Assembly: GCF_022489035.1 (NCBI RefSeq)
Contig: NZ_JAKVTV010000001.1
Coordinates: 62,001-126,000, forward strand
Direction of reading: 5' to 3'
From: Christiangramia lutea
GTDB taxonomy: Bacteria; Bacteroidota; Bacteroidia; Flavobacteriales; Flavobacteriaceae
DNA length: 64,000 nt
Shown: positions 16,848-25,465 of the stretch, one piece after another
How positions within the stretch are numbered: position 1 is the first letter of the stretch
How the letters are laid out: every line of letters starts with the position of its first letter
Program-made: the position numbers and the translations under genes
The notes under the pieces: generated by a model
Databases searched by the model: none
The model's input: only the letters and a program-made list of their open reading frames with translations
Told to the model about the DNA's origin: nothing

Positions 16848-18245
16848 TTAATTTATCAATACATCACTAAAATTTGCCTTTATAGTGATATTGGAATCTC
16901 CTTCCCTGGATTTATAATATCCGTTAAGGATCTCATTATCGTAGGACTTGGTAGATTTCAACTTAAATCCTGAAGGATGCTTTATGGAACTTTGCATGCC
17001 GTTAAATGTAAAATTAAAGGCTGTATCTGGAACGTTCAGTTTAAGGTCGCTGTTCTCGAGGCTAATGTTAAGTGTTTCAAATCCAGATCCTAGATCATTG
17101 ATATCCAGTTTACCAAAAGAACCGGTTAGAACACCTGTTTTCTGAAGTTCATTTATCACAATATCACTAGAGTTAGAATCCAATTTGATACTTACCACCT
17201 TATCCAGGTTACAGTTCTTAACGAATTCTGTAGAAAGGATTCCATACTCCCAGTAAGCTACCTTAACCGGCGTATATGCCGCCTTAATATTGGTGTTTCT
17301 TCCGGAAATGCGGTTGGCTGAAAGCCGACTGTGAGACAGATCGGCTTTCAAGTTTTTAATATTACTACCAAGTTTTAGTTCTCCATGACGCACATTGAGT
17401 TCTAACTTAGCATTCTTTGGAATTTTCAATTTAATGGTCTTTTTGGACTTTGCAGCTTTCCCGCTTTCAATTACATAAACATTGGGACCTTCACCATTTT
17501 CAAACTGAGCTTCAAATTGCTTACCAAATTCTTCTCCCCAGGCTTCCATTTTCTTGCCGAATTCTTCTCCCCAGGCTTCCATATCCTTTTCAAAATCCTT
17601 GCTCCAGGCGTCCATTTTTACCTCATACTCCTTCTCCCATTGTTCGGAATTCTTTTCTACTTCCTTGGCCCATTTTTCCATCTTCACTTCGAACTCCTTA
17701 CCGAATTTCTTTTCGAAATCTGCTTCCCACTTTTCAAGATACTTATCGCCATCCTTCTCGTAGGCATCATAATCGAATTTCATTCCTTTCATATCTTCTG
17801 CAAAACCTGGTGGCAGTGGATTTTCTGAGATATTCATCAATATAGGACCAACAAGATCAGTCATTAAAGGCTCCAGCAGACCAGGCAATTCTGAAAGAGA
17901 TCCCTCCAAAGCAGCCATATCTATATCCATATTGATATTCATGTTGTTGCCTCCAGAAGATTTGATCTTGATCTTTCCATTTGATGCCGAAGTCTCCAGG
18001 TTCCAGGCATCAAGAAGTTTCTTTGTGGATTCCTTGTCACCTGTATCCCCTTCTAGGTAAGCTTCGATCTGTACCTCGTTCCTGTCCCAGTTTTCGATGA
18101 TGATGTTGGTGTGACGGGAATCGAGTTCTACATTCACATCTGGAGAGGTATTATAGCTTTTACTCAACTTTTTGGTTTGAGCAAAACTCCCCGCAGTGAT
18201 AAAAAGCAGTGACAGAATCACATATTTAAGCTTGATAGTTCTCAT
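16848..18245 (-). CDS. Secreted protein with 11-residue Trp repeat and DUF4097-like C-terminus
   Basis: 465 residues from the ATG at 18245, which gives a good signal peptide (MRTIKLKYVILSLLFITAGSFA). The frame runs on to an ATG at 18269, but the N-terminus is then poor. At about 165-247 is a charged helical stretch with tryptophans at 192, 203, 214, 225 and 236 and a phenylalanine at 247, spaced exactly 11 apart (MEAWGEEFGKK type units). The C-terminal 200 residues look like the beta-rich DUF4097 adhesin-like fold (LELNVRHGELKLG, NITIKANFSDVLI). It is the last gene of an ECF sigma operon and overlaps the preceding membrane gene. Exported; function unknown. Confidence 0.8.
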   Translation of the reverse strand: MRTIKLKYVILSLLFITAGSFAQTKKLSKSYNTSPDVNVELDSRHTNIIIENWDRNEVQIEAYLEGDTGDKESTKKLLDAWNLETSASNGKIKIKSSGGNNMNINMDIDMAALEGSLSELPGLLEPLMTDLVGPILMNISENPLPPGFAEDMKGMKFDYDAYEKDGDKYLEKWEADFEKKFGKEFEVKMEKWAKEVEKNSEQWEKEYEVKMDAWSKDFEKDMEAWGEEFGKKMEAWGEEFGKQFEAQFENGEGPNVYVIESGKAAKSKKTIKLKIPKNAKLELNVRHGELKLGSNIKNLKADLSHSRLSANRISGRNTNIKAAYTPVKVAYWEYGILSTEFVKNCNLDKVVSIKLDSNSSDIVINELQKTGVLTGSFGKLDINDLGSGFETLNISLENSDLKLNVPDTAFNFTFNGMQSSIKHPSGFKLKSTKSYDNEILNGYYKSREGDSNITIKANFSDVLIN

Positions 18246-18840
18246 ATCTGTTGTCTTTTGATTGTTCAATTTCGTTCAACTTTGTTTTCAATTTTTTAAG
18301 GAGGTCCAGTCTTAGCTGTAAGTTCGCGATCATGGCTTCAACCGTTTCCTCATTAATACCGGTTTCCTGAATTTCGCCGTTCAAGGCTATGTATTCTTGA
18401 TTCAGGGTTTCCAGCTTCTTCATAAATGCATCTATAAGTTCTTTGTTCTCTGGAGTCATATCCAGTTTGGCCAGCTGTATATTTACACTTGCCATATAAT
18501 AATCTTCGATCTTTTTAAATTCAGGTGAAACATCGCTCAACCTGTACTCTGTAGTTGGAACGTTATCTTCTTTTACAGGCTCCTCAACAGGAGTTTCAAC
18601 GATTTGATTATTATCCTGAACAGGATTCCCGTCATTATTGAACAGGAAGAATGCTCCAATTCCCAGCGCAACTACTATCACTGCTGCGATTTGGAGGAAG
18701 CTGCCGTAATTTCTTCTTTTCTTCTGAACCGGCAGAGCTTCCTCAAGCCTGGCTTCAAATCTTTTTTGATGTCCTTTGCTTAGCTTTCCTGTACCTAGAT
18801 GCTCGTCATTGCGAAACATCTCTCTAATATCCTGTCCCAT
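18226..18840 (-). CDS. Probable anti-sigma factor, single-pass
   Basis: 204 residues. An N-terminal cytoplasmic part (1-43) is followed by one membrane helix (about 48-69, SFLQIAAVIVVALGIGAFFLF) and a periplasmic helical domain rich in charged residues (120-200). No ZAS zinc motif is seen. It overlaps the preceding sigma gene by 17 nt and the following gene by 20 nt. Anti-sigma activity is inferred from this context and from the topology. Confidence 0.75.
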   Translation of the reverse strand: MGQDIREMFRNDEHLGTGKLSKGHQKRFEARLEEALPVQKKRRNYGSFLQIAAVIVVALGIGAFFLFNNDGNPVQDNNQIVETPVEEPVKEDNVPTTEYRLSDVSPEFKKIEDYYMASVNIQLAKLDMTPENKELIDAFMKKLETLNQEYIALNGEIQETGINEETVEAMIANLQLRLDLLKKLKTKLNEIEQSKDNRYENYQA

Positions 18841-19369
18841 TACTTAAAGTTTTAAGTTCGTCCTGTAATTTCTTTTTTCCTCTATGCACCAGGGTGCGTG
18901 ACGCTACCTGGGAAATGTTCAATATTTCACTAATTTCCTCATGGTCATAACCTTCTATTAGGTAAAGCATTAGAGGATATTTATATTTTTCTGGCAGATT
19001 CTCCATTTTCTCCTTCACCTCCTCTATTCCAATTCCGTCATCTACCTGCCAGTTGTTCTCTTCTTCCACTGTTCCCAGGGTTTGTTCATTGATGGCAACC
19101 AGTTCCATTTTCTTGGCCTTTAGCTTATCTAAACACTTATTAATGACGATCCTTTTTAACCAGGCCCCGAAGGTCACCTCTCCGTTAAACTGATGCAATT
19201 TTGCGAATGCTTTCACGAAGGCTTCCTGCATGGCATCTTCCGCCTCCATAGAATCTTTCATGAATCTTAATGCCACGTAATACATCCCGTCACAATATTT
19301 GTTGTACAGCTTGAGTTGAGCCCTCCGGCTGTTCTGTTTACAAGCTTCTATTAGCTTATGCTGTATCAA
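18824..19369 (-). CDS. ECF RNA polymerase sigma factor (second)
   Basis: 181 residues. Region 2 includes LYNKYCDGMYYVALRFM, EDAMQEAFVKAF and FGAWLKRIVINKCLDKL. Region 4 has LPEKYKYPLMLYLIEGYDHEEISEILNISQVASRTLVHRGKKKL. It heads an operon with the anti-sigma-like gene and the Trp-repeat protein. The ECF-like motif TGCAAC-N16-CGTC upstream suggests autoregulation. Distinct from the first sigma in this window (about 4.3 kb away). Confidence 0.93.
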   Translation of the reverse strand: MIQHKLIEACKQNSRRAQLKLYNKYCDGMYYVALRFMKDSMEAEDAMQEAFVKAFAKLHQFNGEVTFGAWLKRIVINKCLDKLKAKKMELVAINEQTLGTVEEENNWQVDDGIGIEEVKEKMENLPEKYKYPLMLYLIEGYDHEEISEILNISQVASRTLVHRGKKKLQDELKTLSNGTGY

Positions 19370-19403
19370 TTTAAATTGTTTTTGATGGGTTAGTTACTTT
19401 AAA

Positions 19404-19429
19404 GACGAGTCAAAACAACCCGCGTTGCA
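19404..19429 (-). promoter_or_regulatory. ECF-like promoter for the second sigma operon
   Basis: On the minus strand TGCAAC (19429-19424), 16 nt, then CGTC (19407-19404). The CGTC -10 element and near spacing match the promoters of the other ECF system, though the -35 differs. The start codon is 34 nt downstream. Confidence 0.5.
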
Positions 19430-19531
19430 AAATTTCTGAAAAAAAATTCAGATTCTCATTTATATTCACAATATTCACTGAATTAAGCCGTTGTGGCCGG
19501 CTTTTTGAAAAAATAAATCTAAAGAGACCCT

Positions 19532-20119
19532 ATGAACAGTAATACAAAGCTTGGTTTAAAGATTGGTGGTATTGTTATATTTCTCTCCATCGTTCTTTTA
19601 CTCATCTTCAGGTATACCACAAAAGCTCATAGCCCTGAAGATACCGTAACATTCAACCAGGATGGTTTGAAACTTGAAGTTTTCTACAATCGGCCCTATA
19701 AAAGAGACCGGGAGATCTTCGGTAATATTGTTCCGTATAATGAAGTATGGAGAACAGGAGCCAATGAAGCTACTACCTTTGAGACTAACAAGGATATACT
19801 GGTAGACGGAAGTAAATTGAAAGCAGGCAAATATACTCTTTGGACTATTCCCATGGAAAATAGCTGGAAGATCATGTTCAATTCAAAAATGTACCCATGG
19901 GGTATCAACCTCGAGAAGGAAGCTTATCGCGATCCAAGGTTCGATTCTCTGGTTTTGGAAAGACCTGTTGAAAAAACTGAAATAATCCGGGAACAATTCA
20001 CTATTCTATTCGAAGAATCTGGAGAATTTGTAGATATGATCCTTGCCTGGGATAATACCAGCATAAGCATTCCTATAAAAAAGGAAGAGGCACCGAATGG
20101 CACCTCTTCAAATGAATAA
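19532..20119 (+). CDS. DUF2911 family protein with N-terminal membrane anchor
   Basis: 195 residues. One membrane helix at about 9-26 (LKIGGIVIFLSIVLLLIF), then the DUF2911 domain, recognised by RGREIFG-type (KRDREIFGNIVPYNEVWRTGANEATTFET) and LKAGKYTLWTIP stretches. It is a Bacteroidota/Planctomycetes family of unknown function, usually periplasmic. The domain is complete. Divergent from the second sigma operon and unrelated to it as far as promoter motifs show. Confidence 0.85.
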   Translation: MNSNTKLGLKIGGIVIFLSIVLLLIFRYTTKAHSPEDTVTFNQDGLKLEVFYNRPYKRDREIFGNIVPYNEVWRTGANEATTFETNKDILVDGSKLKAGKYTLWTIPMENSWKIMFNSKMYPWGINLEKEAYRDPRFDSLVLERPVEKTEIIREQFTILFEESGEFVDMILAWDNTSISIPIKKEEAPNGTSSNE

Positions 20120-20130
20120 TATCTTATAAA

Positions 20131-20556
20131 TTACTCGTCTAATAACAAGTTTAAAGTTACATCTATATTATCGCGTGTTGCTCTGGAGTAAGGACAAACC
20201 TCGTGTGCTTCATTTACCAGTTTCTCTCCGGTTTCCACATCAACTCCTGGAAGGTAAGAGTCAAGAATTACTGAAAGCTGAAGGTTACCTGAATCGGTTT
20301 CACCTAGTTTTACCGTAGCAGTAACACTATAATCCCCGAGGTCTACTTTATGTTTTTTTGCAACTGCTTCAAGAGCGCTACCGTAGCAAGCCGAATATCC
20401 GGCTCCAAAAAGTTGTTCCGGATTTGAATGATCCCCACCTTTACCACCAAGACCTTCCGGTTTTTTAAGTTCCATGTCCAGAATTCCATCCTCACTTCGA
20501 GTGCGACCATTACGCCCACCATGGGTAGTTACCTTAGTTTTATACAAATTCTTCAT
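20131..20556 (-). CDS. Organic hydroperoxide resistance protein (Ohr/OsmC)
   Basis: 141 residues from the ATG at 20556; a longer frame up to 20631 adds a basic N-terminus not seen in the family, so I choose the shorter start. The Ohr motif FGAGYSACYGSAL has the peroxidatic cysteine at 57; the resolving cysteine is near 122 in EVCPYSRATR, and Arg18 and Glu47 complete the site. It reduces organic hydroperoxides using thiols in the cytosol. No MarR-type OhrR gene adjoins it here. Confidence 0.9.
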   Translation of the reverse strand: MKNLYKTKVTTHGGRNGRTRSEDGILDMELKKPEGLGGKGGDHSNPEQLFGAGYSACYGSALEAVAKKHKVDLGDYSVTATVKLGETDSGNLQLSVILDSYLPGVDVETGEKLVNEAHEVCPYSRATRDNIDVTLNLLLDE

Positions 20557-20659
20557 TGCGTGAAATAATTTAAGTAATTTAGTTTTTATCAATATACCAA
20601 GCATTTCATGATGCCTGAAACGCGAATTCATAAAATTGTCATAAATATTCCTCCCAAGT

Positions 20660-21736
20660 TTGAATAAAAAACAGCAAAAATCAGCCTTAAGCGAGTCTCA
20701 AAGTAAGCCATTATCAGGAAATGTAAGTCCCGAATCAGCAAAACGCATTAGAGGTTTCAGGAAGAATAAGTTTTCTGAAAAGGACCTATTGAAAGAATTG
20801 CTCAATGGAAATAAAACCGCCCTGGGAAAAGGTATCACTTTAATAGAAAGCAACCAGAAAACGCATCAGAAGCAAGCTGAATATCTAATCGAAGGGGCTC
20901 TCCCCTATGCGCATAAATCCATACGAATAGGAATTACAGGGGTGCCCGGAGTTGGAAAAAGCACCTTCATTGAAAGTTTTGGATCCTATTTAATAGACCA
21001 GGGGAAAAGAGTGGCCGTACTTGCGGTTGATCCTAGCAGTTCTGTCTCTCATGGAAGCATACTCGGGGACAAAACCCGAATGGAAAAACTGGTTACTAAA
21101 CCAGAAGCCTTCATACGTCCTTCTCCTAGTGGAGATTCTTTGGGTGGTGTAGCACGTAAGACTAGGGAAAGCATTTTGCTCTGTGAAGCTGCTGGCTTCG
21201 ATGTAATCCTTATTGAAACTGTGGGCGTAGGCCAAAGCGAAACCACCGTTCACAGCATGACAGATTTTTTCCTGCTCTTAAAACTGGCAGGAGCCGGTGA
21301 TGAACTACAGGGTATTAAAAGAGGAATTGTTGAAATGGCCGATGCGATCGTGATCAATAAAGCAGATGGTGATAACCAAAAAGCTGTCAGGGACGCGAAA
21401 CTGGAATTTAATCGAGCATTACAATTGTACCCGCCTAAAGAAAGTGAATGGAAGCCTGAAGTTAAATTATGTAGCGCACTTTATAATGATGGTGTTGAGG
21501 ATATCTGGAAGATGATTAAAGAATTCAAGGTGAAGGTTGATGATAATGAATATTTTCATCATAACCGCTTAGAGCAAAACAAATTCTGGCTTTTTCAAAC
21601 CATCAACGATTACCTTAAAAGCCGGTTTTATGAGAATCCAAAAATCAAGGACGCCCTAAAGGAGCAATTAAAAATGATCGAGGAGAATAAAACTACTGCC
21701 TTCGCCGCGGCGAAGCATTTGCTAAGCCTGGCTTAG
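20660..21736 (+). CDS. meaB: GTPase MeaB (methylmalonyl-CoA mutase chaperone)
   Basis: 358 residues with a TTG start; no ATG in frame before residue about 140, so TTG is likely. Motifs: P-loop GVPGVGKST (about 100), VDPSS (Walker-like switch), GDSLGGVARKT, and DVILIETVGVGQSE. This is the ArgK/MeaB family that protects or loads adenosylcobalamin mutases. The N-terminal basic extension (about 40 residues) is slightly longer than usual. A second GTPase domain of this kind is built into IcmF at 47533-50988, so this one might serve a separate mutase not in the window. Convergent with PAP2; the ends overlap by 15 nt. Confidence 0.93.
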   Translation: MNKKQQKSALSESQSKPLSGNVSPESAKRIRGFRKNKFSEKDLLKELLNGNKTALGKGITLIESNQKTHQKQAEYLIEGALPYAHKSIRIGITGVPGVGKSTFIESFGSYLIDQGKRVAVLAVDPSSSVSHGSILGDKTRMEKLVTKPEAFIRPSPSGDSLGGVARKTRESILLCEAAGFDVILIETVGVGQSETTVHSMTDFFLLLKLAGAGDELQGIKRGIVEMADAIVINKADGDNQKAVRDAKLEFNRALQLYPPKESEWKPEVKLCSALYNDGVEDIWKMIKEFKVKVDDNEYFHHNRLEQNKFWLFQTINDYLKSRFYENPKIKDALKEQLKMIEENKTTAFAAAKHLLSLA

Positions 21737-22303
21737 ATCTTTCTTGAGGATCTTAAGAGTGGTAAATTTCCTTAAATGATGAAATAAAAATCCGAAGATC
21801 AACCCTATGATCATCCCCGTTATCACGTCACCAGGATAGTGCACACCCAGGTAAATTCTGCTGTATGACACGACTACAGCCCAGAATATTAGAAAAATGA
21901 CCAGTTTAGGATAATGTTTTTTGAATAATAGACTTAAAAATACAGCCACTCCGGTTGAATTCGCTGCGTGCGCCGAGAAATAACCGTATCTGCCACATCT
22001 TTCTGCCACGTAACGAGCATATTCCATTACTCCTTCCTGCCGGCATGGCCTAGGTCTTTCAAAGCCGTGTTTGAACAAATTTGCCAACTGATCTGTAGCA
22101 GTAATTAAAAGCGTTACCACGACCATGGTAATAATGGTAGACTGCCAACCAAATTTTCGAAATATCAGGTATAAAAGAAGTGCATAAAGTGGGATGGCCA
22201 TCCATTTATCACTAATTGAGATCCACAGCCAGTCCCATGTTTCCATTCCCAGATTATTCAGGTACAGGAATAACTCCCGGTCTAATTCGGCTAGTTTTTC
22301 CAT
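21722..22303 (-). CDS. Phosphatase PAP2 family membrane protein
   Basis: 193 residues with about five to six membrane helices. The three-part acid-phosphatase motif is present: KHGFERPRP (about 75-83), YFSAHAANS (about 103-111, with FSAH for PSGH) and SRIYLGVHYPGDV (about 149-161). It likely removes phosphate from undecaprenyl-PP or phosphatidate at the membrane. Third gene of a tight minus-strand operon (MATE, small acidic protein, PAP2) with 2- and 4-nt gaps. Its 3' end overlaps meaB. Confidence 0.9.
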   Translation of the reverse strand: MEKLAELDRELFLYLNNLGMETWDWLWISISDKWMAIPLYALLLYLIFRKFGWQSTIITMVVVTLLITATDQLANLFKHGFERPRPCRQEGVMEYARYVAERCGRYGYFSAHAANSTGVAVFLSLLFKKHYPKLVIFLIFWAVVVSYSRIYLGVHYPGDVITGMIIGLIFGFLFHHLRKFTTLKILKKDLSQA

Positions 22304-22305
22304 TT

Positions 22306-22536
22306 TTATCCTTCTTCGTATCGATTTACTTCCCGATCATAGAACTCGTTGGCCTGAGTGATAAGGCTTTCTGCCTCGCTGGAAAGCTCTTTTTCATCTT
22401 CCTTATCAAAATCTTCTAACCATTCAACTTCATCATCTTTAAGGTCGATAATAAAACGAGGAAATTCTGTATGTATGACGAATATTGAATCTGGTAAATC
22501 GGTGTTATCACCTAGTATAAATTTTGGAAGCTCCAT
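22306..22536 (-). CDS. Small acidic hypothetical protein
   Basis: 76 residues, strongly acidic (KDDEVEWLEDFDKEDEKELSSE), no membrane segment. The N-terminus LPKFILGDNTDLPDSIFVIHTEFPRFIIDL is hydrophobic and beta-like; I recognise no named domain, though similar small proteins occur in other flavobacteria next to PAP2. It is translated between MATE and PAP2 with 4- and 2-nt gaps. Function unknown. Confidence 0.7.
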   Translation of the reverse strand: MELPKFILGDNTDLPDSIFVIHTEFPRFIIDLKDDEVEWLEDFDKEDEKELSSEAESLITQANEFYDREVNRYEEG

Positions 22537-22540
22537 ATTT

Positions 22541-23902
22541 TTAAGCTATTAAAGGTTCTTTAGTTCTAATTAATTTTCGGCTTAGATAATTAAAGCGGAA
22601 ATATAATAATAATGCCGAGGATGTCAATCCCGCCAGCAATCCCATCCAGATTCCCATGCTTCCCATTCTTTCCGGCTGACCGAAGTAATAACTTACGGGG
22701 AAGCCGATAACCCAGTAAGCTATAAAACAAATAAGGGTAGGAAGTTTTACATCCTGTAATCCTCGCAATGCTCCCAGAATCACTACCTGCATCCCATCGC
22801 TTAACTGGAATACAGCCGCAACGATGAGCAGTTGAGCGGCAAGGTTTACCACTTCAAAATTATCAATATAAAAGCCCGGCAAAATATCTTTCAGCAAAAT
22901 GAAAAGCAGGGCGAAGACACCCATTATAAGGAAAACCAACAAGAAAATTGAAAAACTTATTCTCCTTAGCTCTCGATAAGCTTTTAACCCTACCTGGTTC
23001 CCTACTCTAATAGTTGCGGTAACTCCCAATCCTACCGCGATCATAAAGGTCATCGAAGCTAGATTTAGCGCGATCTGGTTAGCCGCCTGCGGATTGGTTC
23101 CTAGGTTTCCGGCAAGGAATACGGTAGCTGTAAAAATAGCTACTTCGAAGAACATTTGTAAAGCGGTTGGAAAGCCTAAAGCCAGCAATCGCTTGAAGAT
23201 AGTCCATTTGATCATCTCTTTTTTAGACCACTTAAAATATTCTACAAATTTCGATTTTCGACGTAGTATTTCCCAAATGAACCATAACATGAAGAACCTT
23301 GAAATTAGAGTTCCTATAGCAGCTCCTTCGAGTTCCAGCCTCGGGAAGATCCAGATTCCGTAAATAAGCAGGTAGTTGAAAACTACATTCACCACGTTAG
23401 AAAGCAAGGTGGCATACATAGAATACCGGGTTTGGGACAAACCATCTGCAAACTGCTTAAACGCCTGGAAAGCCATTAATGGCAGCATGGAAAAAGCTAC
23501 AATATTGAGATATGGAATGGCCAGTTCAACCACTTCGGGCGGTTGATCCAAATAATAAAGTAAAGGCTTTGCTATTAAAAGCATGATAAAAAGGAAAAGT
23601 CCGCTCAGACTACTTAAAATAAGTCCATGATGAAAATAGCTACGACCACCTTCCAGGTCATCTGCGCCGTCTGCTTCTGCAATTAGGGGAGTGATGGCGA
23701 AAGAAAAACCAATCCCCAGAGACATGGTGATAAAAACCAGGGCATTTCCAAGGGATACAGCCGCGAGTGGTGCCGCTCCCAGCCTACCTATCATCAGGTT
23801 ATCTACAAGACCAACCATCACATGACCTAACTGACCCAACATCACCGGGTAGGCGATATTAAGGTTCTTCTTGAATTCTTTGGTATAGGCCGTAAGCTGC
23901 AA
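22541..23902 (-). CDS. MATE family efflux transporter
   Basis: 453 residues, twelve predicted membrane helices in two halves. The MatE pattern PVMLGQLGHVMVGLVDNLMIGRLGAAPLAAVSLGN at the N-terminus and ANQIALNLASMTFMIAVGLGVTATIRVGN in the second half match the NorM-type group. These proteins export cationic drugs or metabolites using Na+ or H+. It is first in the operon with the small acidic protein and PAP2. Confidence 0.93.
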   Translation of the reverse strand: MQLTAYTKEFKKNLNIAYPVMLGQLGHVMVGLVDNLMIGRLGAAPLAAVSLGNALVFITMSLGIGFSFAITPLIAEADGADDLEGGRSYFHHGLILSSLSGLFLFIMLLIAKPLLYYLDQPPEVVELAIPYLNIVAFSMLPLMAFQAFKQFADGLSQTRYSMYATLLSNVVNVVFNYLLIYGIWIFPRLELEGAAIGTLISRFFMLWFIWEILRRKSKFVEYFKWSKKEMIKWTIFKRLLALGFPTALQMFFEVAIFTATVFLAGNLGTNPQAANQIALNLASMTFMIAVGLGVTATIRVGNQVGLKAYRELRRISFSIFLLVFLIMGVFALLFILLKDILPGFYIDNFEVVNLAAQLLIVAAVFQLSDGMQVVILGALRGLQDVKLPTLICFIAYWVIGFPVSYYFGQPERMGSMGIWMGLLAGLTSSALLLYFRFNYLSRKLIRTKEPLIA

Positions 23903-23986
23903 AACGATTTTTTAGGTTTGCAAAGGTAGCCTCTTTAGATTTCTCTGAAAGGGATAAGCTTTAATAAATTTATCAGCTATTGTAGA

Positions 23987-25408
23987 TTAATCTGGTAACT
24001 CTGCCGAGTCATTGCTAATATTACCAAGACCGTATTTATCAACAAGATAAACCAGCGAAGCCATGGTAGCGGCACCTAATTCCAGTTCTCTTTTATTTAC
24101 TGCATCAAAAGTATCGTTGGCCGCATGATGGTGATCAAAATATCTCTGAGAATCTGGTCTTAGTCCTGCCAGAACCGTATCTCCTCCTTCAAGTGGTCCG
24201 ATATCAGCACCGCCACCACCTTTTTTAAAATAATGGATCAGGTAAGGTTCAAAAAGTCCTTTCCAGGATAAGATTTTATTAAATTGCTGATCTGTAGCCG
24301 TGATTCCAAAACCTCTTGGAGTAAATCCGCCAGCGTCGCTTTCCAGTGCAAAAATGTGCTCTTCAGATTTGGAAGCAGCAACCTCAGCATACTTCTTACC
24401 TCCACGCAGACCATTCTCCTCATTCATAAAGAGTACAACCCTAATAGTTCTTTTGGGCTCATACCCAATTTCCTTGAATAACCTCAATACTTCCATAGAC
24501 TGAACAACTCCGGCTCCGTCATCATGTGACCCGTCTCCAAGATCCCATGAATCCAAATGCCCTCCAACCACCATGATCTCATCGGGATATTTAGTACCTG
24601 TGATCTCTCCAATAACGTTGTAAGACTCTACATCTTCATGTTGCTCACAATTCATTTTGAAATAAAACTTCAGATCTTTCTGGATCTTTAGAATTGAGCT
24701 AAGATATTCCGCATCATTTGTAGAAATTGCCGCTGCCGGAATTCTATCTTTCACAGGAGTATCACCGTAGCTCATGGAACCTGTGTGAGGAAGATCGTCC
24801 ATTCTCAGGTTCATCGACCTTACAATAACTCCAACGGCACCATATTTAGCTGCCTCCTTTGCACCAGAATATCTCTGGTCTACACAACCACCGTAGGCAT
24901 CAAAAGTCTGAATATGGTCTGCACGCATAGGACGGTTATAAAAAACTATTCTTCCTTCAATATTCTCTTTTCCGTATTCCTTTAATTGTTCGATTCCCTG
25001 AACCTCAATAACTTGAGCCTTTGTACCTCCTTCTCCAGTGGCTACTGAACCTCCTAAAGCGGTAATATTCACATTACGGGTTTCTCCCGGGCCGGTTTGA
25101 ACGTAGGCAAACTCTCTCCCTCCCCTGGTCCATTTTGGAACCATCACCGGTTGCAACCATACTTTATCCAGGCCTAATTTTTCCAACTCTGCTTTTGTAT
25201 ATTGCACCGCCTGTTCTGCACCGTAGGAACCTGAAAGGCGGCTTCCAATCTCATTCGACAAATGATCTAACCAGTCATAGCTTTTCCCGTTTAAAAGGGA
25301 CATATCATAAACCTTTCTAATGTTCAATGAGTCTGTGATAGTATTAGATTGAGAGTGCATCATTAACCCCGAAAATAGGAGTAACAGCATAGAACAAAAT
25401 GATCTCAT
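23987..25408 (-). CDS. M28 family zinc peptidase (secreted)
   Basis: 473 residues with a signal peptide (MRSFCSMLLLLFSGLMMHSQS). An insert of the PA type lies at about 120-250; the catalytic core has VVGGHLDSWDLGDGSHDDGAG (zinc His and Asp, about 282-302), MNEENGLRGG (catalytic Glu) and LESDAGG. This places it with the carboxypeptidase Q-like/aminopeptidase M28 proteins. It probably trims peptides in the periplasm. Monocistronic. Confidence 0.9.
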   Translation of the reverse strand: MRSFCSMLLLLFSGLMMHSQSNTITDSLNIRKVYDMSLLNGKSYDWLDHLSNEIGSRLSGSYGAEQAVQYTKAELEKLGLDKVWLQPVMVPKWTRGGREFAYVQTGPGETRNVNITALGGSVATGEGGTKAQVIEVQGIEQLKEYGKENIEGRIVFYNRPMRADHIQTFDAYGGCVDQRYSGAKEAAKYGAVGVIVRSMNLRMDDLPHTGSMSYGDTPVKDRIPAAAISTNDAEYLSSILKIQKDLKFYFKMNCEQHEDVESYNVIGEITGTKYPDEIMVVGGHLDSWDLGDGSHDDGAGVVQSMEVLRLFKEIGYEPKRTIRVVLFMNEENGLRGGKKYAEVAASKSEEHIFALESDAGGFTPRGFGITATDQQFNKILSWKGLFEPYLIHYFKKGGGGADIGPLEGGDTVLAGLRPDSQRYFDHHHAANDTFDAVNKRELELGAATMASLVYLVDKYGLGNISNDSAELPD

Positions 25409-25465
25409 GGAAATTGCTTTTTGCTGCTAAATAACAGTATTTTTTTTATTTATGCGAACCGAATC

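Noticed and set aside
17450-17845. Long plus-strand frames opposite the Trp-repeat protein gene
   Set aside because: They are produced by the repetitive codons of the real minus-strand gene; composition is not protein-like and there is no start context.
20557-20631. N-terminal extension of Ohr
   Set aside because: The extra 25 residues are basic and absent from the family; the internal ATG matches known Ohr starts.
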